Origin: Agrobacterium vaccinii
GTDB taxonomy: Bacteria > Pseudomonadota > Alphaproteobacteria > Rhizobiales > Rhizobiaceae
Reading direction: 5' to 3'
NCBI RefSeq assembly: GCF_021310995.1
Contig: NZ_CP054151.1
Coordinates: 1,247,001-1,311,000, forward strand
DNA: 64,000 bases
Part shown: positions 38,383 through 47,066 of the stretch, one piece after another
Position numbering within the stretch: position 1 is the stretch's first letter
Layout: every line of letters starts with the position of its first letter
Notes under the pieces: generated by a model
What the model was told of the DNA's origin: nothing
The model's database searches: none
What the model saw: the letters and a program-made list of their open reading frames with translations, nothing else
Position numbers and translations under genes: made by a program

Positions 38383-40044
38383 CTAAGCCGAGGGTCTGCG
38401 TTTGCAGGCACTGAACACATCCAGCGAGGGATCGTAGACCGAAGTCGATATGTTCATCATGCCCAGAATGCTGTGGAAGAAGTTGTCGTGCGAGCGTCCG
38501 CCCGCCTGTGCTTCCTTCATCATGCAGGCGGCATCCAGACCCATGGACTTGGCAAAATCGTCATCGAACCAGACAAGGAATGGAACATGGGTCTGTTCGG
38601 CAGGGGCGAGAAGATAGGGCGCGCCATGCAGGTAAATGCCGTTCTCGCCGAGCGACTCACCATGGTCTGATGCGTAGATCATGCCGGTTGCCAGCTTGTT
38701 GGAGCGTGCCTTCAGCTTGTCGATGACGCTCGCGAGGAAATGGTCTGTATAGAGGATGGTGTTGTCGTAGGCGTTGACGATTTCATTGTCTTTGCAGTCG
38801 GGCAATTCGGCGGTCTGACAATCCGGCGTGAACTTCCTGAACTCGTCCGTATAGCGAAGGTGGTAGGTCGGGCCGTGGCTTCCCAGTTGGTGGAGAACGA
38901 TGACGCTGTCCTTGGTGATGCCATCCAACCAGCTGTCCAACCGATCGAGGAAGATGTCGTCACGGCATTCACCGGTGGGGCAGAATTTCGGATCGAGCGA
39001 CGCCGTCAGATCGAAATAGGGTATGCGGTCGGCAACGTTCTTGCTGCCGGTGTTGTTGTCCCACCAGCGCGCGTCGACGCCTGCATGAACCAGCACATCG
39101 AGCACGTTCTCGTTGGAAAGCGCCTTGCTGTGGGTGTATTCCGAACGCGGAAAGCGGGAGAACATGCAGGGAATAGAGATGGCGGTTGAGGTGCCGCAGC
39201 TAACCGTGCTTGGGAAGTAAACGACGTTGCGCTTTTTAAGCTCAGGATTTGTTTCGCGGGCATATCCATTGAGCGAGAAGTTGACGGCACGTCCGGTCTC
39301 ACCAGCCACGATGACGGTGATGCGCGGTTTGGTAACGCTGCCCAGCGCTGGCATAACCTTGGCGTCCTGACCCGTCGGTGAAACGGTGAGCTTTGCTTCC
39401 TTATCCGCTAGCGAGAAATAATGGACCGTCGAGGAGATCGGCGTCATCGGGTTGAGGCTCTTGACGATATCCTTGTGCTGGCGGACGGCGGTGGTGAAGG
39501 TTTTGGAGTTTGCCGCAGCAACGGCAACCACGACGGCAAGGCAGCAGATGATACTGAGCGAATTCCACAGGACCTTGCTGAAAAACGGCCTGTGATCGAT
39601 CTTCACGATGGCGAGCAGAAGAAGGGGGATGCCAGCAAAGAGCGCCAGATGCAGCGCAAAGGCTGGCGTCATCAGGTTGCCCGCTTCGGCCTGCGTCGTC
39701 TCGAAAGCATTGCGCACCATATCACTATCGATAACCGCGCCGAACCGATCCATGAACCATGACGACACGGCTGAAATAACGATCAGCACCGCGAAGATGG
39801 GCTTGGTTAGATACTTGACTGAAAAGAAGATGAAGACCGCAGAAAAGGCTGCAATCATCGCGACATAGAGGCCGAAAATGGCCACTGGATAGGCGGAAAG
39901 ATAGGTGTGAACCTTGGCCCAGAAGGTGTGATTGGTAAAAAACAACAGGTAGAGTGCGGTGATGACGCTGAGTGTTACGCTGCCGACCACTGGGCGTCTG
40001 ACATCGCTGCGCCCGCTTTTTATTCCCTGAACCGAAAGTGCCAT
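38383..40044 (-). CDS. eptA: Lipid A phosphoethanolamine transferase, EptA type
   Basis: The protein has 553 residues from the ATG at 40044. Five N-terminal membrane helices precede a periplasmic alkaline-phosphatase-fold domain. The catalytic Thr is residue 250 in VAGETGRAVNFSLNGY, and the zinc-site motifs are STVSCGTSTAISIPCM and SDHGESLGENGIYLHG, with cysteines typical of the EptA/MCR group. The enzyme moves phosphoethanolamine from phosphatidylethanolamine to lipid A, lowering negative charge and raising resistance to cationic peptides. It heads an operon with a two-component system, 82 bases before the regulator start. Confidence 0.92.
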   Translation of the reverse strand: MALSVQGIKSGRSDVRRPVVGSVTLSVITALYLLFFTNHTFWAKVHTYLSAYPVAIFGLYVAMIAAFSAVFIFFSVKYLTKPIFAVLIVISAVSSWFMDRFGAVIDSDMVRNAFETTQAEAGNLMTPAFALHLALFAGIPLLLLAIVKIDHRPFFSKVLWNSLSIICCLAVVVAVAAANSKTFTTAVRQHKDIVKSLNPMTPISSTVHYFSLADKEAKLTVSPTGQDAKVMPALGSVTKPRITVIVAGETGRAVNFSLNGYARETNPELKKRNVVYFPSTVSCGTSTAISIPCMFSRFPRSEYTHSKALSNENVLDVLVHAGVDARWWDNNTGSKNVADRIPYFDLTASLDPKFCPTGECRDDIFLDRLDSWLDGITKDSVIVLHQLGSHGPTYHLRYTDEFRKFTPDCQTAELPDCKDNEIVNAYDNTILYTDHFLASVIDKLKARSNKLATGMIYASDHGESLGENGIYLHGAPYLLAPAEQTHVPFLVWFDDDFAKSMGLDAACMMKEAQAGGRSHDNFFHSILGMMNISTSVYDPSLDVFSACKRRPSA

Positions 40045-40359
40045 ATGTCTTATCTTTCCACTGCCTGTGCCGTGGGATGCGCAAGGCACTGAGTGCTGGC
40101 ATCATCGGCGAATGAGCACGGGATGTGTCATCTACCTGACATGAAACTGAACGAACCTGTCAGGTGCAGGGTCGGTGCATGCTGCGCTGCGGAAAATCGG
40201 CCTGTTAAGGATTGTTAAAATCTACCCTTCAAAACGCGCCGTTTTCCTTTGGCGGCATATCTGTAAAGTCATTTCTGCGTGATCTTCCCGTCACGTTTTT
40301 GCATTGCACACACGGCCAAACTTCTCAGGTCACGTCCCGCCGCTATGAATGGAATTCAG
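40045..40359. promoter_or_regulatory. Divergent spacer between eptA and the secreted protein gene
   Basis: These 315 bases hold the eptA promoter and that of the divergent gene. A strong dyad is seen at 40134-40165: ACCTGAC and GTCAGGT arms 18 bases apart, the right arm forming part of the perfect 11-bp palindrome ACCTGTCAGGT (40155-40165). It lies 90-120 bases upstream of the eptA start and is a candidate site for the response regulator. No coding frame of note. Confidence 0.45.
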
Positions 40360-40965
40360 ATGGCTCCGTTGGTTCTGTCAAAAAAGCTGCTTTTGCTCGT
40401 CCCGTTGCTGTTTCCGGTCGCAGCGTCGGCGTTCGATGAAGTGCCGCGCAAGGATCAGATCGCGCTGATGGCCGAAGCCAAGAAAACCGATATGACAGGC
40501 GTTGCACGAAAGACGAAATTGGTCGATGCGCGTCCGGCATCGCTGGGTGAAATCGTCATTACCTTCATCAAGGGTCAGGGCGTGGAAACCCGCTCCAAGC
40601 CTGCCGAAGACGGCGACTGGGTCGTTCGCAACCGCTGCGAGGAAACCGGAAACGAAGAAATTCTGGTCAAGGCGCGCAATTTTCCGACGCGCTATGGCGA
40701 GCCCCTTACGGAGCCCGATGCTGCCGGGTATCGCACTTTCGAACCCAAGGGCAGCAATATGCGCTACTTCATCGTGACCGATGAGATCGGCCCGTTCAAT
40801 TTCCGCGCCCCGTGGGGCGAAACGATGATCGCGTTACCCGGCGACGCCATCGTGCAGGTAGAAGACGATGAGAGCGACACTTACCGTGTCGCTGCGGAAG
40901 CGTTTCAGTGCACATACGAGATCATCGAGCCCGCAAAGATGGTGGTGGACGTGTCGCTTCGTTGA
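40360..40965 (+). CDS. Exported protein of unknown function
   Basis: The product has 201 residues from the ATG at 40360, with GGA upstream; ATG 40345 and GTG 40279 are in-frame alternatives. The start has a clear signal peptide (SKKLLLLVPLLFPVAASAFD). The mature part has two cysteines (NRCEETGNEE and AFQCTYEI) that could pair, and no family motif I recognise. It is divergent from eptA and could share its control, which is only inferred from position. Periplasmic location is expected. Confidence 0.65.
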   Translation: MAPLVLSKKLLLLVPLLFPVAASAFDEVPRKDQIALMAEAKKTDMTGVARKTKLVDARPASLGEIVITFIKGQGVETRSKPAEDGDWVVRNRCEETGNEEILVKARNFPTRYGEPLTEPDAAGYRTFEPKGSNMRYFIVTDEIGPFNFRAPWGETMIALPGDAIVQVEDDESDTYRVAAEAFQCTYEIIEPAKMVVDVSLR

Positions 40966-40971
40966 TGCGGC

Positions 40972-41988
40972 TTATGGCAGGAATTCCAGCAGCCTGCGCT
41001 CATCGGCCCTGAGCCCGGTTATCGTTTTCAGATCGCTACCCAGAATTTTCTCCAGACGCCTGACCGACTTTTCTTCCGTTGCAAGGTCCAGCACGGCGGG
41101 GTGGACATAGCTTTTACGGCAGATGGCCGGTGTGTTGGAAAGCTCTTCGGAAGCGGCCACGCACATGCCCTTGATGGTTGGGCGCTCGGCGCTGCCAAGG
41201 GCGCGGACGGCATGTCCGAAGGCGGCAAGCGTCCCGCCCCAGGTGCGGAATGTCTTGGCGGAAATGCCTTCGCCAGCGCTTTGCGAGATATAGGCGTTGA
41301 GCGCGCTTGAATCGACGGGATGGACCATGCCGCTTTCATCCTGCCAGACGAACAGCTGCCTGCCGGGAAGATCGGCGATGTTTTCGAGAATACGCTGCAG
41401 GCGCGGATGCTTGAGCTTGCGCTGAACCTTCTGTCCGCCCTTGGCTGCAAAACGCAGTTCGATGGTTTCTCCAAACGACACGTGTTTTTTCAACAACGTC
41501 GTTGCGCCATAGGTGCCATTGGTTTCGAGATAGGTCTTGTTGCCGACCCGCAGATAGGCTGCATCCAGCAACAGGACGAGCGCCGCAAGAGTGACATCGG
41601 CGCTACGTGCATTTTTCGAAAGATCGGCGGTTGCGCGTCGACGGATTGCGGGTAACGCTTCTCCAAACGTTTTGAGCTGATAGAACTTGTTTTCGCCACG
41701 CAGCGCATGCCAGTCCGGGTGGTATCGGTATTGCTTGCGACCCCGCGCGTCGTAGCCGGTGGCTTGCAAGTGGCCTGACGGATCGATGCAAATCCACACG
41801 CGCTCATAGGCGGGCGGCACGCCGAGAGATTTCAGGCGGGTGATCTCGATCTTGTCGGAGAGAAGACCGCCATCCGGCAGGCGGTAGGAAAAGCCCTTGC
41901 CGCGTCTTTCACGGGAAATACCTGGCTCCTGATCGCTGACATAGGTCAAGCCGACTTTTTTCAGGATGCGAATTGGAAGCTCGTTCAT
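40972..41988 (-). CDS. DNA topoisomerase IB (eukaryotic/poxvirus-like)
   Basis: This 338-residue protein has the bacterial topoisomerase IB layout: N-terminal ISRERRGKGFSYRLPDG and RYHPDWHALRGENKFY, then the catalytic domain with LRVGNKTYLETNGTYGATTL, the RTWGGT motif in KTFRTWGGTLAAF, and the active Tyr294 in CRKSYVHPAV. It relaxes supercoils by a 3'-phosphotyrosine intermediate. These enzymes are scattered among bacteria by transfer and are common in rhizobia. A small inverted repeat (42003-42018) overlaps the GAGG ribosome site of the gene. Confidence 0.92.
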   Translation of the reverse strand: MNELPIRILKKVGLTYVSDQEPGISRERRGKGFSYRLPDGGLLSDKIEITRLKSLGVPPAYERVWICIDPSGHLQATGYDARGRKQYRYHPDWHALRGENKFYQLKTFGEALPAIRRRATADLSKNARSADVTLAALVLLLDAAYLRVGNKTYLETNGTYGATTLLKKHVSFGETIELRFAAKGGQKVQRKLKHPRLQRILENIADLPGRQLFVWQDESGMVHPVDSSALNAYISQSAGEGISAKTFRTWGGTLAAFGHAVRALGSAERPTIKGMCVAASEELSNTPAICRKSYVHPAVLDLATEEKSVRRLEKILGSDLKTITGLRADERRLLEFLP

Positions 41989-42061
41989 GGGACTGTTTTG
42001 CTCCTCACCATTGTGAGGAATAATGCGCCTGCCCCTGCGTCAGTTCCCGCCAGCGGACAGA

Positions 42062-42096
42062 AGGGAAGCGACCTTGGTCGCTTCCCTCGTTTTCGT
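42062..42096 (+). terminator. Hairpin downstream of the sugar dehydrogenase, terminator-like
   Basis: A 12-bp perfect stem (42062-42073 with 42076-42087, effectively a 4-6 base loop) is followed on the plus strand by CGTTTTCG. It lies between two minus-strand genes, just after the dehydrogenase stop, so it more likely ends that transcript despite the weaker T run on the minus strand. Confidence 0.5.
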
Positions 42097-42099
42097 GTC

Positions 42100-43320
42100 T
42101 CAGGAGTCGGGTGCGAGCTTGAGAATCTGCGACTTGCCACCGCCGCGTTCTTCGGTCACGGCGTAGATGGCGCCGTCGCTGCCGATCTTCACATCGCGAA
42201 TGCGGGCTTCCAGCGGGAAGCGTCCCTCGGAGACGACCTTGTCGTTTTCGATCTTCAGCACGACGATGCCCTGGCTGACCAGCCCACCGATAATCAGCGA
42301 GCCCTTCCACTCGGGAATGGCGTCCGAATCGTAATAGGCCATGCCGGACGGGCCAACGACCGGGTCCCAATAGTAGACTGGCTGTTCCATACCGTCCTTG
42401 GCCGTCGCACCCTCACCGACAGCGCCGCCGCTATATTCGATGCCGTAGGTAATGACGGGCCAGCCGTAGTTGAGGCCAGCCTTGGGCAGGTTCAACTCAT
42501 CGCCGCCCTTTGGGCCATGCTCGACCGTCCAGAGACGACCCTGTCCATCGATGGCTGCGGACTGGATGTTGCGGTGGCCGTAGCTCCAGATTTCCGGCAG
42601 TGCGTTCTGCTGACCGATGAAGGGGTTGCCTTCGAAAGCCTTGCCGGATGTGTCGATACGGAAGACCTTGCCGAGACCGCTGGCCAGATCCTGCGACTGG
42701 ACGCGCGGTTCCTTGTCGGAGCGTTCGCCCACGGTGACGTAAAGCTCGTTGTTCGGTCCGAAGGCGAGGCGAGAACCGAAATGCTTGTCGCCATCATAGG
42801 TCGGCATCTGGCGGAAGATGACTTTGGTATCCTCCAGCACGGCCTTGTCGCCGCTCTCTACCAGCTTGGCTGATGCGACCGACGTGCCGTTGCCACCTTC
42901 ACGGGGCTCGGAGAAGGAAAAATAGATCATTTTCGAGGTGTCGAAATCGGGGGCGAGTGCGATGTCGAGCAGACCGCCCTGTCCGGCAGAGGCGACCTCG
43001 GGGACACCTTCAAGTGCCGGGCCTGGCTTGCCATCCTTGACGATGTGCATCGCGCCTTCCTTGGCGGCGACGATCATGCGGCCGTCTGGCAGGATTTCCA
43101 TGGACCAGAGGTGGGGCAGGTCATCTGCGACGACGGTCTTCTGCAGCGATGGCATCTTATCCGGCTGGGCCGCGCGGGTCTGGCCTTCGAATGCGGGCTT
43201 CTGGTCCGGCGCATTGGCCTGCTTGGTTTCTGCGGGCGGTTGCGATTGAGCGTGGACTACCGGGGCGATGAGAAACATCGAAAGAACTGTCGTCGTCAGC
43301 AGATGGATAGCGCGTGGCAT
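42100..43320 (-). CDS. Secreted PQQ-dependent aldose sugar dehydrogenase (Asd type)
   Basis: The protein has 406 residues from the ATG at 43320, with a strong GGAAGGGAG site. The signal peptide is LLTTTVLSMFLIAPVVHAQ; a Gln/Pro/Ala linker follows. The six-bladed propeller shows LWSMEILPDGRMIVAAKEG, GGLLDIALAPDF, GSRLAFGPNNELYVTVGER, EIWSYGHRNIQSAA and WTVEHGPKGGDELN, typical of soluble glucose/sorbosone dehydrogenases that oxidise sugars with PQQ in the periplasm. No pqq synthesis genes are nearby, so cofactor supply is unknown. Confidence 0.9.
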   Translation of the reverse strand: MPRAIHLLTTTVLSMFLIAPVVHAQSQPPAETKQANAPDQKPAFEGQTRAAQPDKMPSLQKTVVADDLPHLWSMEILPDGRMIVAAKEGAMHIVKDGKPGPALEGVPEVASAGQGGLLDIALAPDFDTSKMIYFSFSEPREGGNGTSVASAKLVESGDKAVLEDTKVIFRQMPTYDGDKHFGSRLAFGPNNELYVTVGERSDKEPRVQSQDLASGLGKVFRIDTSGKAFEGNPFIGQQNALPEIWSYGHRNIQSAAIDGQGRLWTVEHGPKGGDELNLPKAGLNYGWPVITYGIEYSGGAVGEGATAKDGMEQPVYYWDPVVGPSGMAYYDSDAIPEWKGSLIIGGLVSQGIVVLKIENDKVVSEGRFPLEARIRDVKIGSDGAIYAVTEERGGGKSQILKLAPDS

Positions 43321-43511
43321 AGGTCTCCCTTCCATGGATGAGTTGCGAGCAGCAAACATGTAGGTAAGATTTTCGTTTCGTCGCCCGGTCTCAACAAAAC
43401 TTGATTCCAAAGTGTAAATGACCGTCCGCTTATATTTTGCGGGCGAGAACTGGTGAGGAACATAACGGGCCTGAAATTGTTTTGTGTCGTCGAAATACGC
43501 AGGAGGACACT

Positions 43512-43697
43512 ATGCAAGTCATAGACAACAGGGAAATAGAGGCGACAGAGATAAAGCCTATCCAGAGCGTGGTCGAGTTTTGCCGCCGCTACCGCCTTGA
43601 TAAGACAGAAGAATCACGGTTGCGCACACTGTTTGGCGATTTCGCATCGCGCCACGAACTTTTGATGAACGCGCAACGTAAGGCGACCTTCCGCTAA
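43512..43697 (+). CDS. Small protein of 61 residues, unknown function
   Basis: It starts at the ATG at 43512 after a near-consensus GCAGGAGGACACT site, the best-placed of the frame. The product, MQVIDNREIEATEIKPIQSV then VEFCRRYRLDKTEESRLRTL, is charged, helical-looking and has a basic C-terminus. It has the look of a conserved small cytoplasmic rhizobial protein, possibly DNA-binding, but I do not recognise it. It converges with rsmJ, eight bases apart. Confidence 0.65.
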   Translation: MQVIDNREIEATEIKPIQSVVEFCRRYRLDKTEESRLRTLFGDFASRHELLMNAQRKATFR

Positions 43698-43705
43698 CAC
43701 GGTCG

Positions 43706-44335
43706 TCAGGCCCGTTTTTCCGCCAAGATCATAAAGACGTCATAACGCGTCGATTTTCCAAGAAGCTGATGAGAGGGTTTGCGAATGCCGGGCATAGGCT
43801 CGGCACGCAAGGGCCACTTCAAGACGACCCGCTTCGTCGCATGGGCCAGAGCGATCTCCATCAACTCGGCCTGATCCAGATCAGCACCCACTAATTCCCG
43901 CAGAACCCGCATTTCTTTTTTGACCAGCGCCGTGTTTTGGCGTGGTGGATGCATGGGGTCTATGACCACCACTTCCGGCGACAGCGTGGGGATGAGCGTG
44001 CGGGAATCACCATGCAGCAGGTTCATACGCGAGACGATCTCCCGGTAGATGCCACCTTCTGCGTCTGCCCGTGCCATGGCATCGGCCAGTAGCGCATGCA
44101 TGCCAGGTGATCGCTCGATCAGCGTCACCTCTGCGCCGAGGGAAGCCAGCAGAAATGCGTCCCGTCCAAGGCCCGCCGTGGCATCCACGATTTTAGGGGT
44201 TTTGCCGTTTTTCAAGCCTGCGGCCTTTGCCAGCGCCTGGCCGCGTCCTTCGCCCGACCGCAGACGATGGCCCACGGCGCCGCCTACGAAATCGATGGTG
44301 AAAGTCTCGTCGCGTTGTTTGTCAGTCATGGTCAT
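43706..44335 (-). CDS. rsmJ: 16S rRNA m2G1516 methyltransferase RsmJ
   Basis: The enzyme has 209 residues from the ATG at 44335, just after the stop of the pseudouridine synthase; ATG 44329 is two codons later. RsmJ methylates G1516 of 16S rRNA. Motifs: IVDATAGLGRDAFLLASLG (SAM loop), VTLIERSPGMHALL, and the catalytic VVVIDPMHPPRQ. Motif spacing matches the E. coli YhiQ/RsmJ family. The synthase and RsmJ form a two-gene rRNA/tRNA-modification operon. Confidence 0.88.
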   Translation of the reverse strand: MTMTDKQRDETFTIDFVGGAVGHRLRSGEGRGQALAKAAGLKNGKTPKIVDATAGLGRDAFLLASLGAEVTLIERSPGMHALLADAMARADAEGGIYREIVSRMNLLHGDSRTLIPTLSPEVVVIDPMHPPRQNTALVKKEMRVLRELVGADLDQAELMEIALAHATKRVVLKWPLRAEPMPGIRKPSHQLLGKSTRYDVFMILAEKRA

Positions 44336-44336
44336 C

Positions 44337-45005
44337 TCAGAAGGGGCAGGGCACGGTGAATGTGACATCATGGCCATCGGGGTGGCGGAAGCCGAGTTCC
44401 TGCGCGTGCAACAATAGGCGGGAAGAGGCAGCAAGCGCCTCACCGTCAGCGTAGAAGTCATCGCCCAGAATGGGATGGCCGAGTGCCTGCATGTGAACGC
44501 GCAACTGGTGGGTCCGGCCTGTCAGCGGGTGAAGCCGCAGGCGGGTGGCGGGCAGCGGCAGGCGCTCGATGACGTGCCACTCCGTCTGCGCGGACTTGCC
44601 GCCTTCATGGTCCACGCGGTGGCGCGGCTTGTTGTCGGGATCGATGGCAAGCGGCAGATCGATATGGCCATTGTCTTCGGAAGTGTGGCCCCAGACCACG
44701 GCGGTATAGGATTTGCGGGTGGTGCGGTTTTCGAATTGCGAAGCAATCGCGGCATGCGCCTTGCGATTCAGCGACATCAGCACGACGCCGGATGTGTCCT
44801 TGTCCAGCCGGTTGATCATCAACGCTTTGGGAAACGTCTTCTGGACGCGCGTGGCCAGACTGTCGAACAAAGCGGGGTCGCGGCCTGGAACCGACAGCAA
44901 TCCGCTCGGCTTGTCGAGAACGAGGAAATCATCGTCCCGATGCACGATGGACACATAGGGTTCCATCGGGGGATTGTAGACCGGATTATCAAGCGTAGAT
45001 GTCAT
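44337..45005 (-). CDS. RluA-family pseudouridine synthase
   Basis: The protein has 222 residues from the ATG at 45005, with a TGAGGCGGC site. It shows VLDKPSGLLSVPGR, the catalytic Asp motif INRLDKDTSGVVLMSL and the C-terminal LHPLTGRTHQLRVHM with LGHPILGDDFY. Size and lack of an S4 domain place it near RluA, which modifies 23S rRNA U746 and some tRNAs; which uridine is modified here cannot be told by eye. Confidence 0.9.
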   Translation of the reverse strand: MTSTLDNPVYNPPMEPYVSIVHRDDDFLVLDKPSGLLSVPGRDPALFDSLATRVQKTFPKALMINRLDKDTSGVVLMSLNRKAHAAIASQFENRTTRKSYTAVVWGHTSEDNGHIDLPLAIDPDNKPRHRVDHEGGKSAQTEWHVIERLPLPATRLRLHPLTGRTHQLRVHMQALGHPILGDDFYADGEALAASSRLLLHAQELGFRHPDGHDVTFTVPCPF

Positions 45006-45047
45006 GCCGCCTCATAGCATGGTTTGTGGCCGTGGCGAGTGCCCTGC

Positions 45048-45638
45048 TCATCGTTCTGGAAGCGGAACGGTAACACGCCCGCTGGTAAGGTTCATCACCA
45101 TTCTGGCGACATCGTCAGCGCTGGCAACGGGAATGGAGAGGTTCAGCCGCGCACCATCTGCCGTGAACGCTTCCTTCTCTATGGTCAGGTCGGGCACGCC
45201 AGCCAGTCTCGATTTCACCAGCGCCAGATCGGAAAAGCCGCATTCGATTTCGGTGGACAGCGTGGGGATGACAAGGGTTTTCTCACCGTTGCGAAGGCAG
45301 GTCGCAGCCGTGCCGCCATAGGCCCGCATCAACCCGCCGCTGCCCAGCAGAATGCCGCCGAACCACCTGATAACGACCACGGCAACGGCATCCAGCGACT
45401 GCCCGTCTATGGCTTGAAGGATCGGCTTGCCTGCGGTGCCGGATGGTTCGCCATCATCGCTGAACCGATAGACCTGCCCGATCCGCCACGCCCAGCAATT
45501 GTGGTTTGCCGTCACATCCGACTGAGCTTCTATAAAACGCTTCGCTGCCTCTTCATCCGCGATCGGGCTGGCGACGGCGATGAAGCGGCTTTTCTTGATG
45601 TCTTGCGAATAGGTTTCGAGGCGATTGAGCGTGAACAT
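45048..45638 (-). CDS. YigZ/IMPACT-family protein
   Basis: The 196-residue protein has the UPF0029 N-terminal domain with KKSRFIAVASPI, NHNCWAWRIGQVYRFSDDGEPSGTAGKPIL and VVVIRWFGGILLGSGGLMRAYG (about 15-110), the signature of the YigZ/IMPACT family. The C-terminal part is weaker. Members bind ribosome or RNA and have been linked to translation control; the precise role in bacteria is uncertain. Confidence 0.9.
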   Translation of the reverse strand: MFTLNRLETYSQDIKKSRFIAVASPIADEEAAKRFIEAQSDVTANHNCWAWRIGQVYRFSDDGEPSGTAGKPILQAIDGQSLDAVAVVVIRWFGGILLGSGGLMRAYGGTAATCLRNGEKTLVIPTLSTEIECGFSDLALVKSRLAGVPDLTIEKEAFTADGARLNLSIPVASADDVARMVMNLTSGRVTVPLPER

Positions 45639-45717
45639 GGACCGTCAATAGCGCATGTACCGCAGCGGGCAAATCGTTATAAGGCGGATGTAGTCAAACC
45701 GCGTTGGAAATTGTGTC

Positions 45718-46932
45718 ATGCATGGCAGGCAAGTGGCGATCATTGGGGGCGGACCCGCAGGGCTGATGGCGGCGGAAGTGCTGTCGGCGGCAGGCATTGC
45801 GGTAACCGTCTATGAAGCGATGCCGACGGTGGCGCGCAAGTTTTTGATGGCGGGTAAATCCGGTCTCAACATCACCCACGCCGAGGCCTATGCCGACTTC
45901 GTCACCCGTTTCGGACAGGCGGGCACGAGACTTCGCACGGCGCTGGATGATTTTACGCCGGCCATGCTGCGTGACTGGGCGCTGTCACTCGGGCAGGAAA
46001 CATTTACCGGCACGTCGGGTCGGGTCTTTCCGGTATCGATGAAGGCATCGCCGCTGCTGCGTGCCTGGCTGACGCGGCTGGAAGCGCAGGGCGTGCAGAT
46101 CAAAACCCGGCATCGCTGGATCGGCTTCGATGGCGATGCGCTGGCCTTTGAGACGCCAGCAGGGCCGGTGACGATCAACAGCGACGCGGTGCTTCTGGCG
46201 CTGGGTGGTGCAAGCTGGCCAAAGCTGGGGTCGAATGCGCAGTGGGTGCCCTGGCTGCGGCAGCGCGGTGTCGCGGTCAACGACTTCCAGCCTGCCAACT
46301 GCGGCTTCGATGTGAGCTGGAGCGATTATTTCCGGGAGCGGTTCGCCGGTGTTCCGGTGAAATCCGTTGCCATCACATCACCTGCCGGACGTTTCGAAGG
46401 TGAATTCGTGGTGACCCGCCACGGCGTCGAGGGCAGTCTTGTCTATGCCCATTCGGCAGTGTTGCGAGACGCTTTCGACGGGTCGCACAAGCCAGATATG
46501 ATTGTTGATCTGATGCCGGGGCGAAAGGCGGAGCGGTTGGTGAAGGATCTGGAACGGCATTCGCGCAAGGACAGTCTTTCCAACCGGCTGCGCAAGGCGG
46601 CTGGCCTGTCGCCTGTCAAAGTCGCACTGCTGAGGGAATGCCGCCCAGACCTGACCGCCCTTTCGCCCGCTGAACTGGCCGCGCTCATCAAGGCCGCGCC
46701 GATTGCTCTCGACGCGCCAAGGCCGATTGCCGAGGCGATTTCCAGCGCTGGCGGCATCGACTGGAAAGAGATCGACTCACATTACATGCTGACCTCCAGC
46801 CCGAATGTTTTTGTCGCAGGCGAGATGGTGGATTGGGAGGCGCCAACCGGCGGATATCTCTTAACCGCTTGTTTTGCGATGGGAAAAGCCGCTGCAAAAG
46901 GCATTATTGCACAGCTTGATCATGCGCGATAA
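45718..46932 (+). CDS. TIGR03862-like FAD flavoprotein (HI0933/YhiN group)
   Basis: The 404-residue protein begins with an FAD-binding Rossmann fold (VAIIGGGPAGLMAAEVLSAAG), followed by MAGKSGLNITHAE and LALGGASWPKLGSN, typical of HI0933-like flavoproteins, and the C-terminal PNVFVAGEMVDWEAPTGGYLL FAD-closing block. The family is thought to be an oxidoreductase without a firmly known substrate. It stands alone. Confidence 0.9.
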   Translation: MHGRQVAIIGGGPAGLMAAEVLSAAGIAVTVYEAMPTVARKFLMAGKSGLNITHAEAYADFVTRFGQAGTRLRTALDDFTPAMLRDWALSLGQETFTGTSGRVFPVSMKASPLLRAWLTRLEAQGVQIKTRHRWIGFDGDALAFETPAGPVTINSDAVLLALGGASWPKLGSNAQWVPWLRQRGVAVNDFQPANCGFDVSWSDYFRERFAGVPVKSVAITSPAGRFEGEFVVTRHGVEGSLVYAHSAVLRDAFDGSHKPDMIVDLMPGRKAERLVKDLERHSRKDSLSNRLRKAAGLSPVKVALLRECRPDLTALSPAELAALIKAAPIALDAPRPIAEAISSAGGIDWKEIDSHYMLTSSPNVFVAGEMVDWEAPTGGYLLTACFAMGKAAAKGIIAQLDHAR

Positions 46933-47066
46933 CCATATCGTGCAGGTGCCTATTGCGTCCGGCCTAAAAAAACGCTTGATAAGTTTCTTCGAATAAAGTG
47001 GGTAAGTTTCTGGCCAGTGATTTGGCCGGAGCTCTGGGTGGATGAAAGCCTCGGCTTTCGTTGGTG
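46933..47066 (+). promoter_or_regulatory. Leader of the hybrid kinase gene with two small hairpins
   Basis: This 134-base spacer contains two dyads: TCTGGCCA/TGGCCGGA near 47009-47030 (one G-T pair) and GAAAGCC/GGCTTTC at 47044-47059, the latter just before the start codon. They could affect translation of the kinase. The AAGTTTCT word occurs twice (46981 and 47004). Confidence 0.35.
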
